DNA from: SFHK01 sp045538305 | GTDB lineage: Bacteria; Bacillota; Clostridia; Christensenellales; Aristaeellaceae | DNA length: 22,404 nt | Assembly: GCA_045538305.1 (NCBI GenBank) | Contig: JAZSRC010000072.1 | Location: 1 to 22,404 of the forward strand | Reading direction: 5' to 3' | Shown: in pieces, positions 1 through 7,633 of the stretch | Position numbering within the stretch: the first letter of the stretch is position 1 | Layout of the letters: each line of letters begins with the position of its first letter | The notes under the pieces: generated by a model | What the model was told of the DNA's origin: nothing | The model's input: only the letters and a program-made list of their open reading frames with translations | Databases searched by the model: none | Translations under genes and position numbers: made by a program

Positions 1-229
1 CGGCGGTTGAAGGCGAGTGCGAAACAAAGTGCGTACTGCGGTGAAAACAGTTGCTCGCGAGAGGTTGTCTGCCTAAGGATAGACGAGAGGTCGAAGGCAG
101 GGCAGAAACGTTGAGTGGTACGAAACTTGAACAGAGATGGCGTGATTGACTTCAGCTGAACCGCCGTGTACCGAACGGTACGCACGGTGGTGTGAGAGGA
201 CGGGGGTTAGCCGCCCCCTCCTACTCGAT
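1..229 (+). mobile_element. 3' end of a group II intron (truncated by window edge)
   Basis: The last ~70 bases fold as group II intron domains V and VI, and the intron ends at 229 (CTCGAT, with the usual terminal AT). Positions 1-158 lie upstream of domain V and contain small hairpins, for example CTGCCT (69-74) pairing with AGGCAG (95-100). They are either the distal part of domain IV behind an off-window maturase gene or domains II/III of an ORF-less intron; I cannot tell which. A reading frame is open from 1 to 111 in frame 1 but does not resemble the end of a maturase I know. The 5' exon and the reverse transcriptase, if any, lie outside the window. The 3' exon starts at 230. Confidence 0.8.
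159..229 (+). ncRNA. Group II intron domains V and VI (catalytic core and branch point)
   Basis: Domain V spans about 159-192. ACCGCCGTG (160-168) pairs with CACGGTGGT (183-191), TACC pairs with GGTA around a GAAC tetraloop, and a two-base CG bulge (181-182) sits where domain V normally has its bulge. Aligned to known domain V sequences, the catalytic triad is CGC (162-164) instead of the more common AGC, a feature described for group IIC introns. Domain VI spans 194-226: GAG, AGGA and GGGGG pair with CCCCC, TCCT and CTC. A223 is left unpaired on the 3' side, 6 bases before the intron end, which is the expected place for the branch-point adenosine. Confidence 0.85.
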
Positions 230-650
230 TGTCAAAGAAATGTTTTCGGGTGATTTGCTTCACGTACACAAAGCAGCAGATCGGCTCCATCAAAATAGGT
301 ACTATTTTAATGGCCTGATATCCTTGAATGGCAATTCCGAACGCGCAGGAGGCGTTTGTGAGAATTACGGAATCGCTATGGTAAATGTTGCTGCACAGAT
401 TGTCAACGCCTGTCGACGGAACCTGGTGCCATTTGAGATCCGGCATTTACTTTAAAGCTGGATTGGGAAACAACCCATCATCGCTTCGGCATCCACAAGA
501 TCGGATAGGCGGACTTCATCATCCTTTTCGTACTCTTTAATGTCATAGCCGATGGATGCGCAAAGGGCGCTTAAAACTTCCACCACTTTATATGAATCTC
601 TCTGAAAATTCAATCCCAACAGGGAATTGAAGGAAGAAAAAGGCTGTGGT
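230..650. other. Gene-poor stretch with minus-strand reading-frame remnants
   Basis: No complete gene is supported here. On the minus strand a frame is open from about 676 down to a TAA at 452-454. It has no ATG, and its last ~45 residues look protein-like (ending DAEAMMGCFPIQL). Eight bases further, a second minus-strand frame starts at 446 (MPDLKWHQ...) and runs straight into the intron; its middle is hydrophobic, as in a membrane segment. I recognise neither. The simplest reading is that these are remains of one or two minus-strand genes, broken by the intron at 229/230 and eroded upstream by the GH42 promoter region. The plus-strand frame at 192-455 begins inside the intron and is not credible. 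Confidence 0.35.
609..631. promoter_or_regulatory. Inverted repeat over the GH42 -35 box (candidate operator)
   Basis: TTCAATCCC (609-617) and GGGAATTGAA (622-631) form an inverted repeat around AACA, with one extra A in the right arm. The right arm overlaps the -35 box (627-632), so a bound protein would block RNA polymerase. The outer arms resemble the palindromes at 9055-9068 and 11496-11510. Confidence 0.4.
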
Positions 651-655
651 ATAAT
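627..655 (+). promoter_or_regulatory. Sigma-A promoter of the GH42 gene
   Basis: The -35 box TTGAAG (627-632) and -10 box TATAAT (650-655) are separated by 17 bases, with an extended TGn motif directly before the -10. Transcription should start near 662, which rules out any start codon upstream of that point for the GH42 gene. Confidence 0.85.
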
Positions 656-686
656 GAAGTTAAAAAATGAAAAGGATCATATCAAT

Positions 687-2654
687 ATGAAAACACCTTT
701 TCTTGGCTGCGCTTATTATCCCGAGGACTGGGACGAAAGCTATATTCCGGATGATATTGCAAAGATGAAGCTTGCCGGCATCAAGTGCGTGCGCATTGGA
801 GAATTTGCGTGGCGCAAGATGGAGCCGGTTCGCGGACAATATGAATTTGAATGGCTACATAAGGTTGTGGATGCGCTGTATGATGCGGGCATTGCGGTTG
901 TGATGGGAACGCCGACCGCGACGCCGCCCATTTGGCTGTCCGATATGCATAGGGATGTGCTGGTATTGAATGAGGGCGGCTTTCAGACCGAGCACGGCGG
1001 ACGCAGACATTGCTGTTCTAACAACCCCAATTATCTGAAAGCTTCGTATGAAATTGTCGAGGCCATGGGGAAGGAATTCGGAAACGATAAAAATATCATC
1101 GGCTGGCAGCTGGATAACGAGATTTATCAGTTTGGCACTGGCTGCGTGTGCGCTCACTGCATGAAGAAATACCACGACGACCTTGAAAAGAAATACGGGA
1201 CAATTGAAAATTTGAACAAGCAGTGGAACCTGAACCTGTTCAGCCAGGCATACGACCGCTTTGACCAGATTCCCGCTGCGATTCATGCGTGGCACAATCC
1301 GCACCTGAGATACGAATGGCATCATTCGCATTACGTAAGCGATATTCGCTTTATGCATGCGCAGGCAGATATTTTGAAAAAATATACAAAAGCGCCCATC
1401 GGAACCGATACCATGCCCTTTAACGGTATGGACTATGAAGAGATGTATTCGGAGTTGGACATTGTGATGTTCAATCACTATAACACGCCCGAAAACCTTA
1501 CTGACGAAGTTTTCTGGTTCGACTTTTTGCGAAACATCAAGGAAACGCCCTTTTGGAACACAGAGACTGATACCACATGGAACGGCACCGTATCCATCGG
1601 TCAGGTGCTTAAGCCCGAGGGCTATTGCCGCGTGAATTCGTGGCTGCCGGTCGCGCTGGGCGGCGAGAGCAATATGTACTGGCTGTGGAGACAGCATTGG
1701 GCGGGGCATGAACTGATGCATGGCAGCGTGATTTCGCCTGAGGGAAGACCCACGCATGTGTTTAATGAGGTTCAGAAAACCGCGTCCGATTTTGAAAGAT
1801 CAGCGGATTTTATCAATCATACCAAGGTGGATACGCTCGTTGCTATGCACTTTACCTCAAAATCCTGGCAGCTTTTCGATCAGCAGCCGATTCTTGATGG
1901 CAATTCCTATAGCCATGAGCTGATGGCCTTGCATAGGAGCCTGATGAAAAAGGGCGTTCGTCCGGACGTGATCGGCGCAAGGAATGACCTAAGTAAATAT
2001 AAACTCATTTTTACCCCGCTTCAGATGACGCTGGAAGACGACGATATGGCCAGGAGAATCGAAAAGTGGGTAAAGGAAGGCGGCGTATGGGTTGCGGGTC
2101 CGATGACTGATATCCGCAATTCCATTGGCGCGCACTATACCGACCGCGCCATGGGCATGATCGAAAGCATGCTTGGCGTTCAGCTTTCCTATACCGTTCC
2201 GACGGACGGCAAATATCTGAAAGCCTGTTGGACGGACGGAAGCGAAATTACCGTCCGCAAGTGGGCAGAGGCGTATGACCTTTTCCAAAACGGCGAGTCG
2301 CTTGCGGATATTGCGCAAGGCCACTCTGCGCTGATTGGAAAATCCGTTATCAGCCGCCACAAATACGGAAAGGGCGAAGTCATACTGCTCGGCGCACTGA
2401 GCGACGAAGCGGGATACAAAAAGCTTGTTTCCTTCGCGCTTGAGGACGCCGGTATTGAAGGCGCAAGGACCGAAGGCACGCTGGTTGTCATTCCGCGAAA
2501 GGGCGATTTGCAAAAAGGCATGATCGTCATCGAAGTTGCAAACGAAACAGGCGAAATTGCGCTTGAAAACAAAATGACCGACATCCTGACCGGCGTTCAA
2601 TACGAAGGCTGTATGAAGGTCGAACCCTATAGCGTTTATGTGCTTGAAGGATGA
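687..2654 (+). CDS. GH42 beta-galactosidase
   Basis: This 655-residue protein is a family 42 glycoside hydrolase, which removes terminal beta-galactosyl (sometimes alpha-arabinosyl) residues from oligosaccharides in the cytoplasm; there is no signal peptide. It opens with the family motif GCAYYPEDW. The acid/base Glu is E145 in WQLDNE, and the nucleophile candidate is E293 in NTETD. The cysteines in RRHCC and CVCAHC match the four-Cys zinc site of some GH42 enzymes. A catalytic TIM barrel is followed by the trimerisation and C-terminal beta domains; full length is normal for the family. The ATG at 687 has AAAGGA 10 bases upstream and lies just after the predicted transcript start. Upstream in-frame starts (627, 654) lie inside the promoter and are rejected. 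The gene appears to be transcribed alone. Confidence 0.93.
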   Translation: MKTPFLGCAYYPEDWDESYIPDDIAKMKLAGIKCVRIGEFAWRKMEPVRGQYEFEWLHKVVDALYDAGIAVVMGTPTATPPIWLSDMHRDVLVLNEGGFQTEHGGRRHCCSNNPNYLKASYEIVEAMGKEFGNDKNIIGWQLDNEIYQFGTGCVCAHCMKKYHDDLEKKYGTIENLNKQWNLNLFSQAYDRFDQIPAAIHAWHNPHLRYEWHHSHYVSDIRFMHAQADILKKYTKAPIGTDTMPFNGMDYEEMYSELDIVMFNHYNTPENLTDEVFWFDFLRNIKETPFWNTETDTTWNGTVSIGQVLKPEGYCRVNSWLPVALGGESNMYWLWRQHWAGHELMHGSVISPEGRPTHVFNEVQKTASDFERSADFINHTKVDTLVAMHFTSKSWQLFDQQPILDGNSYSHELMALHRSLMKKGVRPDVIGARNDLSKYKLIFTPLQMTLEDDDMARRIEKWVKEGGVWVAGPMTDIRNSIGAHYTDRAMGMIESMLGVQLSYTVPTDGKYLKACWTDGSEITVRKWAEAYDLFQNGESLADIAQGHSALIGKSVISRHKYGKGEVILLGALSDEAGYKKLVSFALEDAGIEGARTEGTLVVIPRKGDLQKGMIVIEVANETGEIALENKMTDILTGVQYEGCMKVEPYSVYVLEG

Positions 2655-2755
2655 AAAAAGCAAATGATGCACATAAAGGATATGCTTTTAAGCAGCTTGC
2701 CAAAGTTGATGTTGCTTCATTTTTCGTCGCCGTATTCGCCTTAAAGCTTCCTTGA
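2651..2755 (+). CDS. Possible 34-residue small ORF overlapping the GH42 stop
   Basis: An ATG at 2651 overlaps the GH42 stop codon (ATGA), an arrangement typical of translational coupling. It opens a frame of 34 codons (MKKANDAHKGYAFKQLAK...) ending at TGA 2753-2755, with a basic first half and a hydrophobic second half (ASFFVAVFALKLP). The GAAGG immediately before the ATG is too close to act as a normal ribosome site, so any translation would rely on terminating ribosomes. I recognise no family. It could equally be chance or the remnant of a decayed downstream gene. Confidence 0.2.
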   Translation: MKKANDAHKGYAFKQLAKVDVASFFVAVFALKLP

Positions 2756-3117
2756 TCTTTGCTCCCGAGACCTATTCTGATTTGGTTTCGCAAGGTTCTT
2801 TTGTTTTGTGTAATATTTTGTAAACAAAAGCCAATTGACAGAATACTCTCTACACTTATAATTTATCAGAGAGCATTTGACTTGTGGGGAAATGTTCGGA
2901 AATCGCGAATCGGGATGCTATTGATTTGCGGATGCGATTTGCAGGACACTTTTTGAGGTTTTTACGGATACTTTTCCCGAGGCAAGCCAGGCTTGAATTG
3001 GGAACAGAAAGCGATGTGCGAAACAATTGTCTGCTCTTGATTTGTTTGAAAGAGTTTGCTTGCAAGGGCGTAACGCGCAGACTACTGAAAAAGTATACCA
3101 AAGAAAGGAAGAGGGAA
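2655..3117 (+). other. Intergenic region with promoter and long leader
   Basis: Apart from the small ORF candidate at 2651-2755, this stretch holds a promoter at 2835-2862 and about 250 bases of leader before the ATG at 3118. A weak stem, AAAAGCA (2656-2662) with TGCTTTT (near 2683-2689), could act as a poor terminator for the GH42 transcript. A 13-base palindrome, CAAGCCAGGCTTG (2983-2995), lies within the leader. A plus-strand frame stays open from 2884 in phase with the next gene, but it lacks a ribosome site. No known riboswitch or T-box pattern was recognised. Confidence 0.5.
2835..2862 (+). promoter_or_regulatory. Sigma-A promoter for the unknown two-gene unit
   Basis: A perfect TTGACA (2835-2840) and a perfect TATAAT (2857-2862) are 16 bases apart. 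Transcription would start near 2869, giving an unusually long leader of about 250 bases before the ATG at 3118. Confidence 0.75.
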
Positions 3118-4437
3118 ATGGCGAAAAAAACGCCGGTTAACAGTTTATTCAAAAAGAGATTGGGGAAAGCATATTTTTTGCTATGGTTATTGTATATTGG
3201 GTTGCAGTTTTTTATGATCTACAGATACAATCACCGGGTTTACTATATGCGGAGTTTCAGAGTTGAAAGTTATTTGCCGGATGCGCTGATATTTGCTTCC
3301 TTTGTTTTGTTTTATGGGAAACGAAAGATTCCGGCAGCAATCTTAAGCCTTTCGTCAGTTGCAATCATCGTTATGTCTGATATATCAACAATAAACATGA
3401 GCGGCATTGCCATCATTGGTACCCGCTTTGCCATCCATGTAATACTTGCCATTGGCGCGATTATGTCAGAGAATAAAAAGAACGCCTATAATATACTTTT
3501 ATTGGGTATGCTGATCAGCATATGCGCCGCACTATTCACAGGCATGCAAACCTTAAGCATCGGCCTGCGAATAAATTATTTTAGTGGATTTATACCGATT
3601 GCTAAATATGCAGCGCTCATTTGCGGTTTTCTTTTCCTTATGGAAGAAGAAAAGGCAGAAAAGGTCAAGGCAGATCCGATCCGAAAGCAGAACGCCGGCA
3701 TGGGCGCCGCGCCGAAGCCCGTTCCGCCTTCTCCGCTTTCCAACCGACAAATGCCTTCGGAAACCCACCCCACATCGGTTATGCCCATTGCGCCTTTCAA
3801 TACTCAACCTGCGCAAGTAGTACCGATAACGCCTGCCCGCATGCAGCCTGCCCCGGCGTTGTCCCCAAAAAAGGAAGCTGAAAAGGTTGTAAGCGTACCG
3901 AAAAATAATGAGAATCCCAACGATTCAATGAAGGTTGTGTGCTTTAACGATTGGGACAAAGCAGGCATAACCATTTCGGAGGAGGGCGTTACGTTTACAA
4001 GAAGCGGCGGGAATGTATTTCTGCCGTATGAACAGATCGGTAAAATCGGAAGCGCTTACGGAAATCTCGTCATTTGCGATCTGAACGGGAAGGAACATTC
4101 TTATTCTCCTCGTGGAAAGGAAACGCGTGCGCTTTCTAGAATTATCGATTTTGCGAAAGAAAGCCGCGAGGCAAAGCTTCGCATGCGCAAAGATTCCATG
4201 CGATGCAGCGGCTGCGGCCATATATTCTGCTATACGCCGGGCGATATTTTGAGAAACAAAAACCATGGCTCGGCGGTAAAAAGAAAAGCGTATGACAACG
4301 TGAAACAGATAATGGCAGCTTATCAGCCGGGAGATCCCCAGAATCCGGATGCATCTTTCCGGAATATGGAACAGACATTGGGGTATGCGCCCTGCCCGAA
4401 TTGTAAATGCGAGGATATCGTACCTTACGAAGACTAA
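3118..4437 (+). CDS. Multi-pass membrane protein with C-terminal zinc ribbon, unknown function
   Basis: I do not recognise this 439-residue protein as a named family. About six hydrophobic segments fill residues ~18-180 (the first AYFLLWLLYIGLQFFMIY, the last near KYAALICGFLFLM). A long proline-rich linker follows (~195-275), then a small soluble region (~285-350) whose NVFLPYEQIGKIG segment recalls PH-like folds. A zinc-ribbon-like tail has CSGC at C363/C366, C371, and CPNCKC at C426/C429/C431. The tail is probably cytoplasmic. The start at 3118 is set by GAAAGGAAGAGGG just upstream; the in-frame GTG at 2884 has no ribosome site. It is followed after 92 bases by the exported coiled-coil gene in the same direction, so the two may act together at the membrane. 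The PH-like reading is inference. Confidence 0.8.
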   Translation: MAKKTPVNSLFKKRLGKAYFLLWLLYIGLQFFMIYRYNHRVYYMRSFRVESYLPDALIFASFVLFYGKRKIPAAILSLSSVAIIVMSDISTINMSGIAIIGTRFAIHVILAIGAIMSENKKNAYNILLLGMLISICAALFTGMQTLSIGLRINYFSGFIPIAKYAALICGFLFLMEEEKAEKVKADPIRKQNAGMGAAPKPVPPSPLSNRQMPSETHPTSVMPIAPFNTQPAQVVPITPARMQPAPALSPKKEAEKVVSVPKNNENPNDSMKVVCFNDWDKAGITISEEGVTFTRSGGNVFLPYEQIGKIGSAYGNLVICDLNGKEHSYSPRGKETRALSRIIDFAKESREAKLRMRKDSMRCSGCGHIFCYTPGDILRNKNHGSAVKRKAYDNVKQIMAAYQPGDPQNPDASFRNMEQTLGYAPCPNCKCEDIVPYED

Positions 4438-4442
4438 AACAA

Positions 4443-4470
4443 TTGTTGAACCGGTTTAAGGAAATATTGT
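4443..4470 (+). promoter_or_regulatory. Possible weak promoter before the coiled-coil gene
   Basis: TTGTTG (4443-4448) and TATTGT (4465-4470) are 16 bases apart in the 92-base gap. The palindrome AACCGGTT lies between them. Both boxes are imperfect, so the downstream gene may depend mainly on read-through from 2835. Confidence 0.25.
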
Positions 4471-4529
4471 AAAAAGCATTCTTCGCTGATATATCTGGAA
4501 ATGCGCTATCAAAGATACGGAGGGATACT

Positions 4530-6302
4530 ATGAAGAATCGTTCGAAACTGATCACCGCATTGATAAAAAACCTTATGCTGTTGCTAGCACTGGCGCTTTG
4601 TATGCCTGCGGCGGTGAATGCTCAAGAGGAAAAGGAATTGCTTGTATACAGCTATGGGTCAAAAGCGATGAACATGCACATGGAAGGAGAGATCAACTCC
4701 ATAGATTACTGCGGCAAAGAATGGCTGCTGGAAGATAGCTGTTTCGAGTTTGCAGGAGCCTTTACCATGCTTGGGGGCAAAACACGCGCCATATATGAAT
4801 GTGAAGTTCCAAAGGGAAAAGTTAACGCACTTCCGAACGGTGAGAGCATGCATCTGGGTACAGTCATCATTTCACCATTTGATGAGATGATTCTGTACAT
4901 ATTTGAAGGCGATCGGGTAAGCGGAGAATATACGCTGGTAAACTGCGTAATTGCCGATGAATACTCAGAAGAATTGTATACGGAAAAGGATTTGGACGGC
5001 GGCTTGACGCTGACTGATAAAGTATATCTTTTCACCTATAATCAGATGGGTGAGCAGGTATATTATGCGGCAAGCGTGTATATATCCTTTGAAGATCATG
5101 ACGCAGCCAAAGCAACCGATATTGAACAGTGGCCGGGCGCTGTAGTCCTTCAAAGAACGGAAAAAGAGAGAAGTGCGCTGGAAGAAAAGCTGAAAATGAG
5201 CGAAGCAAAATGTTCGGAGCTTGCCAACGAAGTCCTGGCGTTTGAGGAAACGGTAGAACTTTATCAGAATCAATTAGCTGAAAAGGATGCAGTCATTTCC
5301 GAAATTTGCGCAGCCATGGAAGAGTTTCAAAACAATGAGATTGTGCTGACCGAACAGATTGTCGCGCTAACGCTGGATAATGCGGAGCTTCCTGTACTGA
5401 AGGCTGCTGTTATCGAGAATGAAGCGACGATAACGGTAAAAACAGCTGAAATCGAGCTGCTTCAAAACACGGAACATGCACTCAACGAGCAGATTAGTGC
5501 GCTTACTCAGGAAAATGCACAGCTTTCTATCCTGAAAGCCGATGCGGCAGAAAAAGAAGCGCAAATTGTGGGACTGAATGAAACGGTCCATCAACTGCAA
5601 ACAGAAGCGGCTGAAAAGGATTTGCAGGTACAGAACCTTCAGAGCCGCGTTTCAGAGCTTGAAGGTGAGCTTGCTGCATTAAAAGAAAGCCTCCAAAATG
5701 CCGAAGCAATCAATCAGCAACATGCGAAGAAAGAAGAGGAGGCGGGCATGCTGATTGCTCCCGACTTCTCGTTTGATGGCCTGTCCTGCCTGCTTGGAAG
5801 AGAAGAAGCCATGGATGTCGCAGGAAAGCAGAATCGTGTGCTTACAGAAGATGGGCTTGATGGGTTCAATGGCGTTAAGTTTATCGGAGAGGCGTTTGAT
5901 CAAGCGGATACGCAGCAGACGCTTGTTTTCGAAAACGATGCGCTGATTCAGGCCGGCTATCTGTTTGCAAGCGAACAGTCCTATGACGATATTGAGTTTA
6001 TGCTGACTGTTAGCTATGGAAATGCGCTTCATAACAGAGTAAGCGGCGGCTATCTCGAGACCCAAAACCTTTCCGATGTGTACTACTACTCTGTACCAGA
6101 GGCGTGCAGCGCCGACAGTGACAGTCTGATCAAGGAGATAACCGAATACTCGCACCGCGTTGCTAAGGTTTCCGAAGATCTGTATGCCGTAATTGAGCAC
6201 CGGATTGTGCGGGTATCCAAAGACATGTGGGGAATTAAAGTAGGCACCGATTATCATTATCTGGTGTATTCCTTCATACCGGCAGACTGCCTGATAAAAT
6301 AA
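4530..6302 (+). CDS. Exported coiled-coil protein, unknown function
   Basis: This 590-residue protein begins with a signal peptide (basic MKNRSK, then a hydrophobic core, likely cut after AVNA). C24 in the core is preceded by LAL, a poor lipobox, so ordinary secretion is more likely than lipidation. Residues ~35-205 form a globular N-terminal region. Residues ~210-400 are a glutamate- and glutamine-rich coiled coil that contains a tandem repeat of about 45 residues (near 271-315 and 316-360, for example LTEQIVALTLDNAEL against LNEQISALTQENAQL). Residues ~405-590 form a second globular domain rich in Tyr and Val. The ATG has GGAGGG six bases upstream. No enzymatic motif or cell-wall anchor was seen. 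Pairing with the membrane protein upstream suggests an envelope role, which is inference. Confidence 0.8.
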   Translation: MKNRSKLITALIKNLMLLLALALCMPAAVNAQEEKELLVYSYGSKAMNMHMEGEINSIDYCGKEWLLEDSCFEFAGAFTMLGGKTRAIYECEVPKGKVNALPNGESMHLGTVIISPFDEMILYIFEGDRVSGEYTLVNCVIADEYSEELYTEKDLDGGLTLTDKVYLFTYNQMGEQVYYAASVYISFEDHDAAKATDIEQWPGAVVLQRTEKERSALEEKLKMSEAKCSELANEVLAFEETVELYQNQLAEKDAVISEICAAMEEFQNNEIVLTEQIVALTLDNAELPVLKAAVIENEATITVKTAEIELLQNTEHALNEQISALTQENAQLSILKADAAEKEAQIVGLNETVHQLQTEAAEKDLQVQNLQSRVSELEGELAALKESLQNAEAINQQHAKKEEEAGMLIAPDFSFDGLSCLLGREEAMDVAGKQNRVLTEDGLDGFNGVKFIGEAFDQADTQQTLVFENDALIQAGYLFASEQSYDDIEFMLTVSYGNALHNRVSGGYLETQNLSDVYYYSVPEACSADSDSLIKEITEYSHRVAKVSEDLYAVIEHRIVRVSKDMWGIKVGTDYHYLVYSFIPADCLIK

Positions 6303-6339
6303 AGACAGATAACAAAAGCTGTTGTCCGTCTCACTGTTA

Positions 6340-6378
6340 TGAAAAACCAAGGGGCTGTTGTGCAACAGCCCCTTGGTT
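6340..6378 (-). terminator. Rho-independent terminator of codBA
   Basis: A perfect 15-base inverted repeat (6345-6359 with 6364-6378) has a four-base loop. Read on the minus strand it is followed by TTTTT (6340-6344), so it terminates codBA. On the plus strand the hairpin follows the coiled-coil gene but has an A run instead of a T run behind it, so it probably acts mainly on the minus-strand transcript. Confidence 0.85.
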
Positions 6379-6385
6379 CAAAAAA

Positions 6386-7621
6386 TCAGAACAGTGCTTT
6401 CTTGGTTCCGGGAAGCGATTCGGCAATCTTCTTTCCGTTTTTGATGGAAACAAGCACGGGCGCATTGGTGTTCAGCGCGTCGTAATAATCCTTTGCGTCG
6501 AGGATAATAAAGCTTGCGGGACGTCCAACTTCGATTCCGTACTGATCTCCAAGGTGCAGCGTACGCGCTGCATTCGTGGAAATGAACTTGTATGCGGACT
6601 GAATCTCTTCGTAGCCCATCATCTGGCATACGTGAAGGCCCATAAACACAACGTCGCGCATAGAGCCTGTACCCATCGGATACCAGGGGTCGAAAATATC
6701 GTCATGGCCGAAGGAAACGTTGATGCCGCTCTGCGTCAATTCCTTGACTCTGGTGATGCCTCGCCTTTTAGGGTAGGTGTCGATTCTGCCCTGAAGGTGC
6801 GTATTGACCAGCGGATTCGATACAAAGTTGATGCCGCTCATTTTGAGAAGGCGCATTAGCCTTTGCACATATGCATTGTTGTAGGAATGCATTGCGGTGG
6901 TATGGCTGGCAGTTACTCGATCGCGAAGTCCGCTTTCAAGTGCACGAGTAGCAAGGGTTTCCAGCCCACGGGAGGCTTCATCATCGATTTCGTCGCAATG
7001 TACGTCTACAAGGCTGTTATACTTTTCTGCAAGGGCCATTGCATAATTCAGCGACGATACGCTGTATTCACGCGTGAACTCGAAATGGGGAATTGCGCCA
7101 ACGCAGTCCGCGCCGAGCTTCATGGCGTCTTCCATCAAACCGCGGCCGTTGGGATAGCTTTCAATGCCCTCTTGCGGGAACGCGACGATCTGGATATTCA
7201 TTACATCCTTCAGTTCTTCGCGCAACTCAATCAGGGCTTCCATCGCCGTAAGCTTGGGATCGGTTACATCCACATGCGTACGGATATACTGAATTCCGTT
7301 TGCGGCATACAGGCGGACAGCCCGATTCACTCGGTCATGAACGTCCTGCTTGGTAAGCGTTTCCTTGCGAAGCGCCCATGTTTCAATGCCTTCAAACAGT
7401 GTGCCCGACATGTTCCACTTGGGTTCGCCAGCAGTAAGGCAGGTATCCAGATGTACGTGCGACTCGATAAAAGGCGGAAGGGCGAGCTTCCCCGAAAAAT
7501 CCTGAACCTCTTCTCCCTGAAGCGGGACAAGATTTTCGCCGATTTCTGCGAACTTTCCGTCCTGTACACGGATATCCTTAAGCGTGCTGGCATTTTCAAT
7601 GTACAGATTTCTGTAAAGCAT
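6386..7621 (-). CDS. codA: Cytosine deaminase
   Basis: Cytosine deaminase converts cytosine to uracil and ammonia in the cytoplasm for pyrimidine salvage and nitrogen supply. The 411-residue protein follows Escherichia coli CodA closely along its length. Metal and catalytic residues are at a constant offset from it: H55 and H57 (ESHVHLD), H208 and E211 (DVHCDEIDDE), H240 (ASHTTAMHS) and D307 (GHDDIFDPW). The blocks GAIPHFEFTREY and LVNTHLQGR are also conserved. The ribosome site AAGGAG (7630-7635) overlaps the stop codon of codB, 12 bases upstream, so the two are likely translationally coupled. Related amidohydrolases act on isoguanine or creatinine, but the full set of CodA motifs makes cytosine the best substrate guess. 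Confidence 0.95.
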   Translation of the reverse strand: MLYRNLYIENASTLKDIRVQDGKFAEIGENLVPLQGEEVQDFSGKLALPPFIESHVHLDTCLTAGEPKWNMSGTLFEGIETWALRKETLTKQDVHDRVNRAVRLYAANGIQYIRTHVDVTDPKLTAMEALIELREELKDVMNIQIVAFPQEGIESYPNGRGLMEDAMKLGADCVGAIPHFEFTREYSVSSLNYAMALAEKYNSLVDVHCDEIDDEASRGLETLATRALESGLRDRVTASHTTAMHSYNNAYVQRLMRLLKMSGINFVSNPLVNTHLQGRIDTYPKRRGITRVKELTQSGINVSFGHDDIFDPWYPMGTGSMRDVVFMGLHVCQMMGYEEIQSAYKFISTNAARTLHLGDQYGIEVGRPASFIILDAKDYYDALNTNAPVLVSIKNGKKIAESLPGTKKALF

Positions 7622-7633
7622 GAAAGTTGCTCC

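Noticed and set aside
192..455. Plus-strand 87-codon frame after the intron
   Set aside because: It begins inside intron domain VI and resembles no protein I know; the minus strand of the same DNA looks more protein-like.
855..1757. A 300-codon minus-strand open frame inside GH42
   Set aside because: It is antisense to the conserved catalytic domain, with no similarity to a known protein and no ribosome site.
2884..3117. N-terminal extension of the zinc-ribbon membrane protein from GTG 2884
   Set aside because: It has no ribosome site and an implausible sequence, whereas ATG 3118 has a strong GGAAGAGGG upstream.
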